A stretch of 38,355 nucleotides of DNA from Verrucomicrobiota bacterium (GTDB taxonomy: Bacteria; Verrucomicrobiota; Verrucomicrobiia; Limisphaerales; JAEYXS01): assembly GCA_030834415.1 (NCBI GenBank), contig JAURFH010000012.1, positions 1 through 38,355 of the forward strand, read 5' to 3'. Below are positions 23,901 through 31,421 of the stretch, one piece after another (within the stretch, counting starts at the first letter, position 1; every line of letters starts with the position of its first letter). Both the position numbers and the translations under genes were made by a program. The notes beneath the pieces are model-generated. The model was given only the letters and a program-made list of their open reading frames with translations, made no database searches and had not been told where the DNA came from.

Positions 23901-26900
23901 TCTGTCAGCGCTGGCGTCACGGTGAATTATTCCGTGAGCAGCACGGGTACGGGAGTCTCCTATCAATGGTACAAAGACGGCACCCCGCTCAGTGATGGTA
24001 ACGGCGTCTCGGGCGCGGCCACAGCAACGCTCACCCTGACGGGCGTGGACGTGCTGGATACCGGCGTCTATCAGGTGGCCATATACAATGATTCCGGCAG
24101 CGATCTCAGCAGCGAGCTTTCGCTCAATGTGAACGGACCGCCGATCATCATCACGCATCCGGTCGCGGTGGTCACCAGCCTCGGGCAAACAACCAACTTC
24201 AGCGTGACAGCGGTGGGCCCCGGCCCTTTCACCTATCAATGGCGGAAGAACGGCCAGACATTGTCCAACGGCGGGCATTACAGCGGCACCAGCACGGAGC
24301 GGCTGGAGATCAGCAATGCGGCCGGTGCTGATGAGGGCACCTATGATGTCATCGTGACAAACGCCTACGGCAGCAGCGCCCCAAGCGATGGTGCGACGCT
24401 GGGCGTAAACCGGTCGCCGACCATCACGCAGCAGCCAGTGGGGGTGACCGTGAAGGAAGGCGAGCCCGTCACCCTCAGTGTCGTAGCCGATGGCACCGCC
24501 ACCCTCACCTACCAATGGAAACGTGGCGGGACCAACCTGGTGAACAACGGCATCTTCAGCGGTGTGGACACCCCGACGCTGCACATCTCCGAAACGATCG
24601 TAGCGGATAACGGTTTATATACGGTGACGGTGTCCAACGCCTTCGAACCGGCGGCGACCAGCACCTCGGTGTATGTCTCGGTCTTGGGGCCGGGCGCCTT
24701 TTTACCGACTTTCGTTTTCAATGCCAGTGGGTCACAAGTCTGGGATATCGAACCGACCGCCGATGGCAAATTCGTGATCGGCGGCGACTTCAGTGTCTCG
24801 GGGGGAGCCGGCCCCAGCTGGGCGCGGCTCGCCAAAATCGATAGTAATGGTGCGTTGGCCCCCATGGTCACCACCAATGCGGCTTCGGTGGCGAACAGCG
24901 CGATCCGGACGGTCGTCGAACTGCCTGATCGCCGCCTGCTCGCTGGTGGTGGCTTCTGGCAATGGGGCGGTAATTCGTCCTACGGCTACACGGTGCGCTT
25001 AAGCGAGACCGGCGTACTCGACACCACCTTCCAGCCGAATCCGGGATACACTGTCCCGAAAATCATCCGGCAAGCGGACGGCAAAATCTTGATCGCCCGC
25101 ACCGGCCTGGGGGCCGGGGCTCAGAGCTGGGTGGCGCGTTACAATGCGGACGGGACGAAGGACAACACCTTCACCGAGGTCTTTACCTCTACCGCTGGCC
25201 AGATCAATTCCATGGTGCAACAAAGCGATGGCACCATCTGGCTTGGCATGTTGGCAGGCGTCAAGAAGATCAACTCCAACGGCACCAACCCGACCATCGT
25301 GAGCACCGCCAACACCACGTATGGGGTCGGCACCGTCCACCTCGGCCCAGATGATAAAATCTATTACGTGGACAACAACGGGCAGTACATGGGGCGCTTA
25401 AATGCCGACGGGTCGCAGGACTCATCCTTCAACGTCACGTTGGATGGCGGCGTGGGTGACATGGCCTTCCTAGACAACGGCAACATCGTGATTGTGGGCG
25501 GTTTCCATACCATCAACACCACGACGACTTCCGCCTACATCGCGATCTTGGATAACACGGGTGCGGTGGTGGGTGATTTCACCTCGCCTTACTACTGGGT
25601 TTACGGCGGAGCGCTCTACTCTATCCATATGTTGGAGGATGGCAGTGCCCTGCTGGGCGGCAACATCAGCCAAACCCTGCCCTCCATCCAAAAATTTGTG
25701 CAGCGCGTGCAGATCTACAAACCGGATCTGTTCTTTGTGACGCATCCGGTCAGCCAGACCGTGAACCGCTTTGATCCGGTCACTTTCACCGCTTTGGGTG
25801 AAGGCACCTCGACCATCAGCTACCAGTGGCGCACCAACGGCGTAAACATCCCGGGAGCCACCAGCAGCAGCTACACGATCAACAGCGTGGTGGAAGCGAA
25901 TCAACTGGATTACGATGTGGTCATCACCAACAACTCGGGCAGCCGCACCAGCCGGGCGGCGCATCTGACCGTGCTGGGCGATGTCTTCATCTCGCAACAG
26001 CCGGTGAGTCTGGTGGTCACCCAAAACATGACGGCAACCTTCACCGTCACCGCCTCTGGGGCCACTCCCCTCACCTACCAATGGCGCAAGAATGGGCAGG
26101 CCATTCCGGGTGCCACGGGCAGCAGTTTGAGCATCAGCGGGGCCAAGGTTGATGACGCCGCCAACTACGATGTGGTGGTCAGCAATCCTTTAGGCAACCA
26201 GCCCAGTGCACCGGTCAGTTTGTCGGTCGTAGGCAGCACCGTGCCACTCGGAACACCAGGCACGCTGGATACGAGCTTCACCGCAGCTACATTGGGTGGT
26301 TCTTCGCAAGTATATGGCGTTGCGGCAGACTCCCTAGGACGGGTTTATGTGACTGGAAACTTCACTAGTTACAATGGCCAGACACGGAACCGTTTCTTCC
26401 GCTTGAACGCGGACCTCTCGCTGGATATGGGCTTTGCCCCTTCATTTAACAGTTCGACCTATCCGGTAGAAATGCTGCCTGATGGTGGATTCCTCGTGGG
26501 CGGCTACCAGAGCACGGTGGATTCGACCACCAGTTACGGTCTGAGCCGCTTCAACAGTGCGGGCGTATTGCAATCTTCCCCGACGCTCAGCAACTTCGGT
26601 TACGTGGATGGCGGGGCCAGCCCGAATGGTATCTGGGTGAATGATGACGGCTCCTATTTCATCGCCGGCTACTTCACCTCGGTCAACGGAACGACCCGTA
26701 ATAGCGTGGCGAAGGTTAAAGCCGATGGAACACTGGATACCGCGTTCGCACCCACGGCTTTTCCAAACTCGGTCGTCAACGGCATCGCTGAAGGACCCGA
26801 TGGCAAGGTGATCATCGTCGGCCAGTTCACTACGGTGGGTGGCGAAACCCATACCGGCCTGGCCCGTTACAATGCAGACGGCTCGCTGGACAGTTCGTTC

Positions 26901-28043
26901 CAGACTGCGGTGTCCAGCACCTCGTTCGTGCCCTACACCATCGGGTTCCAATCCGACGGGAAAATCCTCGTGGCCGGACGTATCTTCTATATCAAGGACA
27001 ATCCATCGGCCTCACTGGAAACGCGATATGGTATCGCCCGTCTGAATACCGACGGCACGGTGGATACTACATTCAATGCCAATCTGAACAGCAGCGTTTA
27101 CGTCTATGACATGATCGTCCAACCGGATGACAAGATCATCATCGTAGGCACCTTCACTTCCGTGAACGGCACTTCACGTGGTCGTATCGCCCGGCTCAAC
27201 GCGGACGGCACCTTGGACACGTCGTTTGCCACAGGAATAGGAGCGAACAGCACGGTCTATTCCATCGCTCAATTGCCCTCAGGCGGTTACATGATCGGCG
27301 GCCTGTTCACGCAGTTTGATAACGACACTACCAAGAAGTATCTGACCAAGATCCACGGTAACCCGCCCACCCCGCCAGCACTGGCCATCATCAAGCACCC
27401 GCTGAGCCAAACGGTATTGGAAGGTGAGAGCGTGGACTTCACGGTGTCTGCTGTGGGCGTGGCCCCGTTGACCTTCCAGTGGAAGAAGGGCACGCAGATC
27501 ATCCCGGATGCCACGAACGCCAGCTATCACATCAGCCACGTGGATGGAACTCACGCGGCAGATTACACGGTGGTGGTCACGGATGCAGTAGGCAATGTAA
27601 CCAGCCAAGTGGCCACACTGACGGTGTCGGCTGGAGCCACCTTTGCCGCGTGGAAAGCCGACAAGGGTCTGACGCCCGGTCTCAACGACGGCTACAACGA
27701 TGATGCGGATGGAGACGGGGTGAAGAACGTGGTGGAGTATGTCTTCAACACGCACCCGAATCAGGGGGGCAGCAAGCCGGTGATCGAGGAGATCAAGGAG
27801 AACGTCACGGGCACGGATTATCCGGCGGTGAGGGTGATCGCGTTGAAGGACTTGCAGGATATCGACGTGGTGGTGGAGGCGTCCACGGATGCCAACTTCT
27901 CGACGCTCATCCCGACGGTCACTACGGTGGTGGATCAGGGGAACGGGACGCAGCAAATCACCATCCGCACCACGACGCCGTTCAGCAACACCGCGAAGGT
28001 GTTCTTCCGGTTCATCATCAAGGATGTGGTGATCCCGGGATAA
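20985..28043 (+). CDS. Giant exported repeat protein (kelch/BNR-like, Ig-like, delta-60 repeats)
   Basis: A 2,352-residue protein. A signal peptide (about 1-32, ending in TARA) leads to a small beta-rich domain (33-130). About 15 kelch- or BNR-like units follow, each around a core such as YGGGKFVAVG plus a W-containing strand (about 150-960), probably beta-propellers. Then come three Ig-like domains marked YQWYKDG, YQWRKNG and YQWKRGG (962-1232), delta-60-type repeats marked DGKFVIGG, RYNADGT and LDTTF (1235-1580), two more Ig domains (YQWRTNG, YQWRKNG; 1583-1750), a second delta-60 block (1757-2125) and a sixth Ig domain (FQWKKGT; 2129-2219). A C-terminal segment contains DDADGDGVKNVVEYVF, a Ca-binding-like DxDxDG loop, and ends without LPxTG, PEP-CTERM or beta-barrel motifs. 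Extremely rich in Gly/Ser/Thr/Asn. Probably a secreted or surface adhesin. A second ATG at 20997 is equally possible. Confidence 0.85.
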   Translation: MSLFMLNRKLSPWMAYVVIALIAIYSSLTARAATPYAGFYSGYVYFSISGTITQPESAIGFAAFSVDENGIITGNITGTVDGSGNITWDSNSIGFTTGTISGGVLAATTSQNNNGAISTTRIAANNNAGGFGNGNGVAASLVPRAPLPTGANMLGVTYGGGKFVAVGPGGNVAISGNGTDWVSANSATAVQLNSVAYGNNTYVAVGDAKTVVTSPDAINWTPRSLNSDIVAQNVVAVAFGNGTFVAVNLINEVYTSTDGISWSKIASPPTTSYWNNLKYVGGRFVLVGTNGSNGTISTSTDGVNWSTTKVLTSSGGILDIAYGNNKWVGVNTAKAITFTATDASDAVATSVSGLGDTVGFINGVFVSDNYYFSTDGITWTRRSYPNSDVNDMVTVGNLMVAVGASITSTPDGQNWTIHTKVLPQPDVNNVSSRVVSNNSLTGEYNDEFLYYNFQGQTRYVRVGMNGVIEEKTTTGAVYTNAPSPTTKHLRAGYGYSTGVGLIVGDGGTILKYGYSAAVNKFTNAVSGTTANLRSITSSSGNNFVVVGTGGTILYTSNGGASWGATASGTTENLNRVEYFSASFNYYIAVGDNGKILKSSNGTSWSTLNSGTTKKLIGVGTLGTTQLVVMAEDGTVIYSNDHGANWITINTVKAPYKLTFANSSLARGENGVEMQGNNGTNWSYRLPTFESVVALAQGNGRTIALGNNYAVSTDLDNWKGYPMKYSHYGLAFGKGIFLSVGSGDGVTGYGNIATSVDGSRWIARTSPINTLFYGAAYGGGKFVAVGSSGKIISSPDTVTWTDRSISGSQTLNAVVYGGGRFVAVGDSSAIRYSTDGETWSSASVSGNWKGVAYGNGLFVIVNDGGGIRTSPDCITWTTRTSGTTTGLQTVSYTGTHFIAVGNLESGGKGAVLVHSTNGLTWTKENAFFASSLRASTAGSGNYIAGGSDGAIFAAPYQDTASPYITSEPSPVSQSVSAGVTVNYSVSSTGTGVSYQWYKDGTPLSDGNGVSGAATATLTLTGVDVLDTGVYQVAIYNDSGSDLSSELSLNVNGPPIIITHPVAVVTSLGQTTNFSVTAVGPGPFTYQWRKNGQTLSNGGHYSGTSTERLEISNAAGADEGTYDVIVTNAYGSSAPSDGATLGVNRSPTITQQPVGVTVKEGEPVTLSVVADGTATLTYQWKRGGTNLVNNGIFSGVDTPTLHISETIVADNGLYTVTVSNAFEPAATSTSVYVSVLGPGAFLPTFVFNASGSQVWDIEPTADGKFVIGGDFSVSGGAGPSWARLAKIDSNGALAPMVTTNAASVANSAIRTVVELPDRRLLAGGGFWQWGGNSSYGYTVRLSETGVLDTTFQPNPGYTVPKIIRQADGKILIARTGLGAGAQSWVARYNADGTKDNTFTEVFTSTAGQINSMVQQSDGTIWLGMLAGVKKINSNGTNPTIVSTANTTYGVGTVHLGPDDKIYYVDNNGQYMGRLNADGSQDSSFNVTLDGGVGDMAFLDNGNIVIVGGFHTINTTTTSAYIAILDNTGAVVGDFTSPYYWVYGGALYSIHMLEDGSALLGGNISQTLPSIQKFVQRVQIYKPDLFFVTHPVSQTVNRFDPVTFTALGEGTSTISYQWRTNGVNIPGATSSSYTINSVVEANQLDYDVVITNNSGSRTSRAAHLTVLGDVFISQQPVSLVVTQNMTATFTVTASGATPLTYQWRKNGQAIPGATGSSLSISGAKVDDAANYDVVVSNPLGNQPSAPVSLSVVGSTVPLGTPGTLDTSFTAATLGGSSQVYGVAADSLGRVYVTGNFTSYNGQTRNRFFRLNADLSLDMGFAPSFNSSTYPVEMLPDGGFLVGGYQSTVDSTTSYGLSRFNSAGVLQSSPTLSNFGYVDGGASPNGIWVNDDGSYFIAGYFTSVNGTTRNSVAKVKADGTLDTAFAPTAFPNSVVNGIAEGPDGKVIIVGQFTTVGGETHTGLARYNADGSLDSSFQTAVSSTSFVPYTIGFQSDGKILVAGRIFYIKDNPSASLETRYGIARLNTDGTVDTTFNANLNSSVYVYDMIVQPDDKIIIVGTFTSVNGTSRGRIARLNADGTLDTSFATGIGANSTVYSIAQLPSGGYMIGGLFTQFDNDTTKKYLTKIHGNPPTPPALAIIKHPLSQTVLEGESVDFTVSAVGVAPLTFQWKKGTQIIPDATNASYHISHVDGTHAADYTVVVTDAVGNVTSQVATLTVSAGATFAAWKADKGLTPGLNDGYNDDADGDGVKNVVEYVFNTHPNQGGSKPVIEEIKENVTGTDYPAVRVIALKDLQDIDVVVEASTDANFSTLIPTVTTVVDQGNGTQQITIRTTTPFSNTAKVFFRFIIKDVVIPG

Positions 28044-28108
28044 GAATGACAAGCCGATTTAACCCGCTGACTTTTCCGAAAGTCACTGGGTCGGTTGGGG
28101 GACCGAAG

Positions 28109-28139
28109 GGCCCGTGGAGGAAACTCTGCGGGCCTTTTT
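28109..28139 (+). terminator. Intrinsic terminator of the giant gene
   Basis: An 11-bp stem (28109-28119 with 28124-28134, including two G-T wobbles) capped by a GAAA tetraloop and followed by five Ts. It lies 66 nt after the stop codon. Confidence 0.85.
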
Positions 28140-28171
28140 CGTTTACCGGTTTCGCTCGAATTGCTTCGGTC

Positions 28172-28206
28172 AAAAAAAGAAGCGCGACCATTGCTGGTCG
28201 CGCTTC
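28172..28206 (-). terminator. Intrinsic terminator of the superoxide dismutase gene
   Basis: A perfect 12-bp stem, GAAGCGCGACCA with TGGTCGCGCTTC (28179-28206 in plus coordinates), and a 4-nt loop, followed on the minus strand by seven Ts (28172-28178). It lies 24 nt beyond the sod stop codon and faces the terminator at 28109-28139. Confidence 0.92.
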
Positions 28207-28229
28207 GTGAAACAGTATCTAGGAATCGC

Positions 28230-28856
28230 TTACTTCGTCGCAGCGGCGTAGGCGGCGGAAACAGCCGTCCAGTCAACCACGTTCCAGAAAGCCTTCAGGT
28301 AATCTGGACGGCGGTTCTGGTATTTCAGGTAGTAGGCATGTTCCCAAACATCGCAGCCGAGAATCGGTGTGCCTTCGCAACCGGCCACTGCTTTGCCCAT
28401 GAGCGGGTTGTCCTGGTTCGGCGTGGAGCAGACTTCCAGCTTGCCGCCGTTGACGACGAGCCAGGCCCAGCCGCTGCCGAAGCGCGTGGCACCAGCGGCT
28501 TCGAACTTGGCCTTGAATTCATCAAAGCTGCCGAAGGTGGCGGTGATGGCCTCGCCCAAGGCACCCGTGGGGGCGCCACCGGCGTTCGGGGCCATTAGCT
28601 TCCAGAAGAAGCTGTGGTTCCAGTGACCACCACCATTGTTGCGGACGGCACCTTTGATGGCGTCAGGCACATTGGCGATGTCGGCGACGAGTGCGTCGAT
28701 GGATTTCTCCTCGAGCGGCGTGCCGGCGATGGCCTTGTTCAGGTTCGTCACGTAAGCATTGTGATGCTTGCCGTGATGGATCTCCATCGTCTGGGCATCG
28801 ATATGCGGTTCGAGTGCGTCTTTTGCGTAGGGAAGTGCGGGTAGTTCGTAAGCCAT
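28230..28856 (-). CDS. sodA: Superoxide dismutase, Mn-type of the Fe/Mn family
   Basis: The 208-residue protein has all metal ligands of Fe/Mn SOD: H27 in [10 protein letters not shown]81 in [11 protein letters not shown]169 and H173 in [16 protein letters not shown]. The active-site Gln is in the position typical of Mn enzymes (Q148 in [10 protein letters not shown]) and the residue region before H81 has Gly (NNGGGHW), which favours manganese, though cambialistic use is possible. No signal peptide, so it acts in the cytoplasm, converting superoxide to peroxide and oxygen. It has its own strong terminator and is about 130 bp downstream of hisH on the same strand. Confidence 0.95.
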   Translation of the reverse strand: MAYELPALPYAKDALEPHIDAQTMEIHHGKHHNAYVTNLNKAIAGTPLEEKSIDALVADIANVPDAIKGAVRNNGGGHWNHSFFWKLMAPNAGGAPTGALGEAITATFGSFDEFKAKFEAAGATRFGSGWAWLVVNGGKLEVCSTPNQDNPLMGKAVAGCEGTPILGCDVWEHAYYLKYQNRRPDYLKAFWNVVDWTAVSAAYAAATK

Positions 28857-28986
28857 AATGGTATCTTTATATGTTCAATTTCTCCGGGGAACCTCATCGG
28901 TTCTTGTCGCGAATGGGCCAACAATAGCAAAGGATCGGCCCTGACACAAGGGAGCGGGCAAAAAGAATCTTAAGCTAGAACGGCGA

Positions 28987-29604
28987 TCATTCCGCCAGCT
29001 CGATGAAATTCTTCAACAACTGCAGACCCGCCTTCTGGCTCTTTTCCGGGTGGAACTGGGTGGCATACACGTTGTCACGCCAGACGGACGAGGTGAAATC
29101 CACGCCGTAATCCGTGGTGGTAGCCACGATGGCGGGGTCAGTGGGTTGCGGATAAAAGCTGTGGACGAAATAGAAGTGGCTGCCGTCCGGGATGTCCTTG
29201 TAGAGCGGGCAATCGGCGCGTTTCTGCCAGACCTGATTCCAGCCGATCTGGGGGATCTTGATACCGGCGTTCTCGGGAAACTTGACCACCTTGCCGCCAA
29301 AAACACTTAACCCCAGGGCGCAGCTGTTGAACTCCTCGCTCTTCTCGAACAGGGCTTGATATCCCACGCAGATGCCGAGGAAGGGGCGGCCGGTCTGGAT
29401 GAAATCACGGGCGGATTGCAGCATGGCCTGCTTCTGAAGGGCATTGATGCAGTCATCGAAGGCACCGACACCAGGCAGCACCATGGCATGGGCGTCCTTC
29501 GTCTCTTCCGGTTTGGTGACGATCTGCACGTCTGCCCCGAGAAACTTCAACGCCTTATACACGCTGCGCAGGTTGCCCGCGCCGTAATCGATCAACGCAA
29601 TCAC
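28987..29604 (-). CDS. hisH: Imidazole glycerol phosphate synthase, glutaminase subunit HisH
   Basis: The 205-residue class I glutamine amidotransferase starts with MIALIDYGAGNLRSV (GTG start). It has the oxyanion strand motif PGVGAFDD, the nucleophile Cys in GICVGYQALFE, and the His-Glu pair in TQFHPEKSQ. It releases ammonia from glutamine for HisF, which makes IGP and AICAR in histidine biosynthesis. The usual GICLGMQ is GICVGYQ here, which keeps the Cys and oxyanion-hole Gly. hisF is not next to it, so the his genes appear scattered. A promoter -10 lies only 6 nt upstream of the GTG. Confidence 0.94.
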   Translation of the reverse strand: MIALIDYGAGNLRSVYKALKFLGADVQIVTKPEETKDAHAMVLPGVGAFDDCINALQKQAMLQSARDFIQTGRPFLGICVGYQALFEKSEEFNSCALGLSVFGGKVVKFPENAGIKIPQIGWNQVWQKRADCPLYKDIPDGSHFYFVHSFYPQPTDPAIVATTTDYGVDFTSSVWRDNVYATQFHPEKSQKAGLQLLKNFIELAE

Positions 29605-29610
29605 GCCCGT

Positions 29611-29638
29611 AGCATAATGGCAGCCCGGCGCATTTCAA
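29611..29638 (-). promoter_or_regulatory. Candidate hisH promoter
   Basis: On the minus strand TTGAAA (plus 29633-29638), a 16-bp spacer and TATGCT (29611-29616). The -10 is 6 nt from the GTG of hisH, predicting a leaderless message. Confidence 0.45.
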
Positions 29639-29654
29639 CCGGTGAAATGGTTTA

Positions 29655-29684
29655 TTGAATCCCCCGCCCCTTCACCCTTATGCT
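29655..29684 (+). promoter_or_regulatory. Candidate promoter of the Nramp-like transporter gene
   Basis: TTGAAT (29655-29660), an 18-bp spacer and TATGCT (29679-29684). It diverges from the hisH promoter, with only 16 bp between the two -35 elements. Confidence 0.4.
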
Positions 29685-29697
29685 CCGCGCGTTCCTG

Positions 29698-29787
29698 ATG
29701 CATCACTCCGTCGTCAACTCTGTCGGCATGGCCGTTCTCGCCTCTGGTAAGGCTGAGCCGTCTGCGCTTGCTGCCTATCCTATTTAA
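29698..29787 (+). CDS. Possible 29-residue leader peptide
   Basis: An ATG at 29698, just after the predicted transcription start, opens a 29-codon frame (MHHSVVNSVGMAVLASGKA...) that stops at 29785-29787, 3 nt before the GTG of the transporter gene. No recognisable Shine-Dalgarno sequence. The placement would allow translational coupling to the transporter. It may equally be a chance frame. Confidence 0.25.
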   Translation: MHHSVVNSVGMAVLASGKAEPSALAAYPI

Positions 29788-29790
29788 GCC

Positions 29791-31143
29791 GTGGCTACTG
29801 AAAACGTTACCAATCTAGCCGACAGCGAAATCCAGCCTGCTCCGACAGACTTTGGCGGCATCACCCGCCAGCTCGGCCCCGGCTTGATCATCAGTGCCGT
29901 TATCGTGGGCTCGGGTGAGTTGATCGTGACCCCGAAGCTCGGCGCCGAGGTGGGTTTTAAGTTGCTCTGGTTCATCATCCTCGGTTGCCTTCTCAAAGTC
30001 TTTGTACAGATCGAACTCGGACGCTACGCCATCACGCGTGGTCGTACGACCTTGGAAGCCTTGAACACCCTGCCGGGCCCCAAGATCATGGCGTCTTGGA
30101 TTCTGTGGCTTTGGCTGGCCATGTATCTCTGTCTCGTGCCCCAAGTCGCCGGCATGGTCGGTGGCGTGGCAACGGCCTTCAAACTGGGCGGAGCCAACAT
30201 CCCGGTCAGTGCGTTGGCAGTGATGATCGGGGTCAGTTGCGCCATCCTGCTGGTGATCGGGCGGTATCGCATGGTGGAGCGTTTCTCCACCGCACTGGTC
30301 GCCATCTTCACACTGACGACCCTGATCGCTGTCGGTGCATTGCAGTTCACGGATTTCGCCATCACAGGCAGCCAGTTGGCCAGTGGCTTCTCCTTTCAAT
30401 TGCCGGATAATCTCGTCACCGCCTTTGGCGCTTTCGGCATCATCGGCGTGGGGGCTTCGGAGCTGATTTATTACCCCTACTGGTGCTTGGAAAAAGGCTA
30501 CGCCAAAAAAGTGGGGCCAGATGATGGCACCGCCGCCTGGAAAGAACGGGCCAACGGCTGGCTCAAGGTGATGCGGATCGATGCTTGGGTGTCTTTCGTC
30601 ATCTACACCACCGCTACCATCGCCTTCTACCTGCTCGGCGCGGCCATCCTGCACGCGAAGGAATTAAAAGTGGAAAGCGGCCAAATGATCGAGACGCTGT
30701 CCCAGATGTATCGCACGGCCTTCGGTGAATGGAGTTTTTGGCTCTTCCTGGTGGGCGCAGTCGTGGTGCTCTACTCCACGGTCTTCGGTGCTACGGCATC
30801 CAATGCCCGCCTGTTCGCAGATGCCTTAAGCCTTTTCGGCATCAAAAAGTTTCGCGACGGCGAGGAACGGATCCGCTGGATCAAGATCGGTTGTGTGCTG
30901 CTGCCCATCGCTTTCACCGGCGTTTTCCTCATCTTCGGCAATCCTGTCAAACTGGTCTTCTGGGGTGCTGTGGCTCAAGGGTTGATGCTCCCCTTCCTCG
31001 CGGGAGGTGCGTTGTATTTTCATTTCACCAGCCCGCATCACGAATTGCGGGCCAAGCCCTTGTCTCTGGCCTGTCTGAGCATCGCCGCCATCCTGATGGC
31101 TGCCTTGGGCATCTACCAAGTCATCAGCGCCTTCCAGGGTTAG
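29791..31143 (+). CDS. Nramp-like divalent metal transporter homologue with atypical binding site
   Basis: The 450-residue membrane protein has about 11 hydrophobic helices and Nramp-type sequence around helix 1 (QLGPGLIISAVIVGSGELIVT) and helix 6 (GIIGVGASELIYYPYW). The metal-binding motif DPGN of true Nramp proteins is GSGE (residues 40-43) here, and the MPH motif of helix 6 appears as ASE (222-224). Acidic residues E43 and E224 occupy the unwound regions instead, so the ion preference is probably different from Mn/Fe; Nramp-related Mg transporters are one precedent for altered sites. GTG start. A small gene follows after 4 nt. Transport direction and substrate cannot be read from sequence. 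Confidence 0.8.
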   Translation: MATENVTNLADSEIQPAPTDFGGITRQLGPGLIISAVIVGSGELIVTPKLGAEVGFKLLWFIILGCLLKVFVQIELGRYAITRGRTTLEALNTLPGPKIMASWILWLWLAMYLCLVPQVAGMVGGVATAFKLGGANIPVSALAVMIGVSCAILLVIGRYRMVERFSTALVAIFTLTTLIAVGALQFTDFAITGSQLASGFSFQLPDNLVTAFGAFGIIGVGASELIYYPYWCLEKGYAKKVGPDDGTAAWKERANGWLKVMRIDAWVSFVIYTTATIAFYLLGAAILHAKELKVESGQMIETLSQMYRTAFGEWSFWLFLVGAVVVLYSTVFGATASNARLFADALSLFGIKKFRDGEERIRWIKIGCVLLPIAFTGVFLIFGNPVKLVFWGAVAQGLMLPFLAGGALYFHFTSPHHELRAKPLSLACLSIAAILMAALGIYQVISAFQG

Positions 31144-31147
31144 TCCG

Positions 31148-31414
31148 GTGAAGATCCGCCAGCTAGATCAAGAACTCTGGGAAGTGACGGTGGACGGACC
31201 GCCCACCACGACGCATCGGGTCACAGTGCCATCAGCCATCGCGGAAAAACTCGTGGGACCAAATCCGGATATCGCCCGCTTACTGGAAGCCAGCTTTGAA
31301 TTCCTGCTCGCCCGCGAGCCTAACACATCCATCCTGCGCCAGTTCGAACTAAGCGTCATCGGCCATTACTTCCCGGAATATTCGGCCACGATGCAGGCGC
31401 GGCTACGCAAGTAA
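31148..31414 (+). CDS. Small hypothetical protein downstream of the transporter
   Basis: An 88-residue soluble protein (GTG start) beginning MKIRQLDQELWEVTVDG and containing TTHRVTVPSAIAEKL and a hydrophobic amphipathic segment LLEASFEFLLARE, ending in a basic tail. The pattern suggests a short beta-hairpin followed by helices. It starts 4 nt after the transporter stop and is surely co-transcribed. No family recognised with confidence. Its stop is 8 nt from the end of the convergent CehA/McbA-like gene. Confidence 0.7.
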   Translation: MKIRQLDQELWEVTVDGPPTTTHRVTVPSAIAEKLVGPNPDIARLLEASFEFLLAREPNTSILRQFELSVIGHYFPEYSATMQARLRK

Positions 31415-31421
31415 GAGGCGA

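Noticed and set aside
27279-28052. A 257-codon minus-strand frame, and the other long minus-strand frames at 23499-24584, 25470-26081 and 26442-26951
   Set aside because: All are antisense to the giant repeat protein, which has consistent domains throughout; no motifs in the products.
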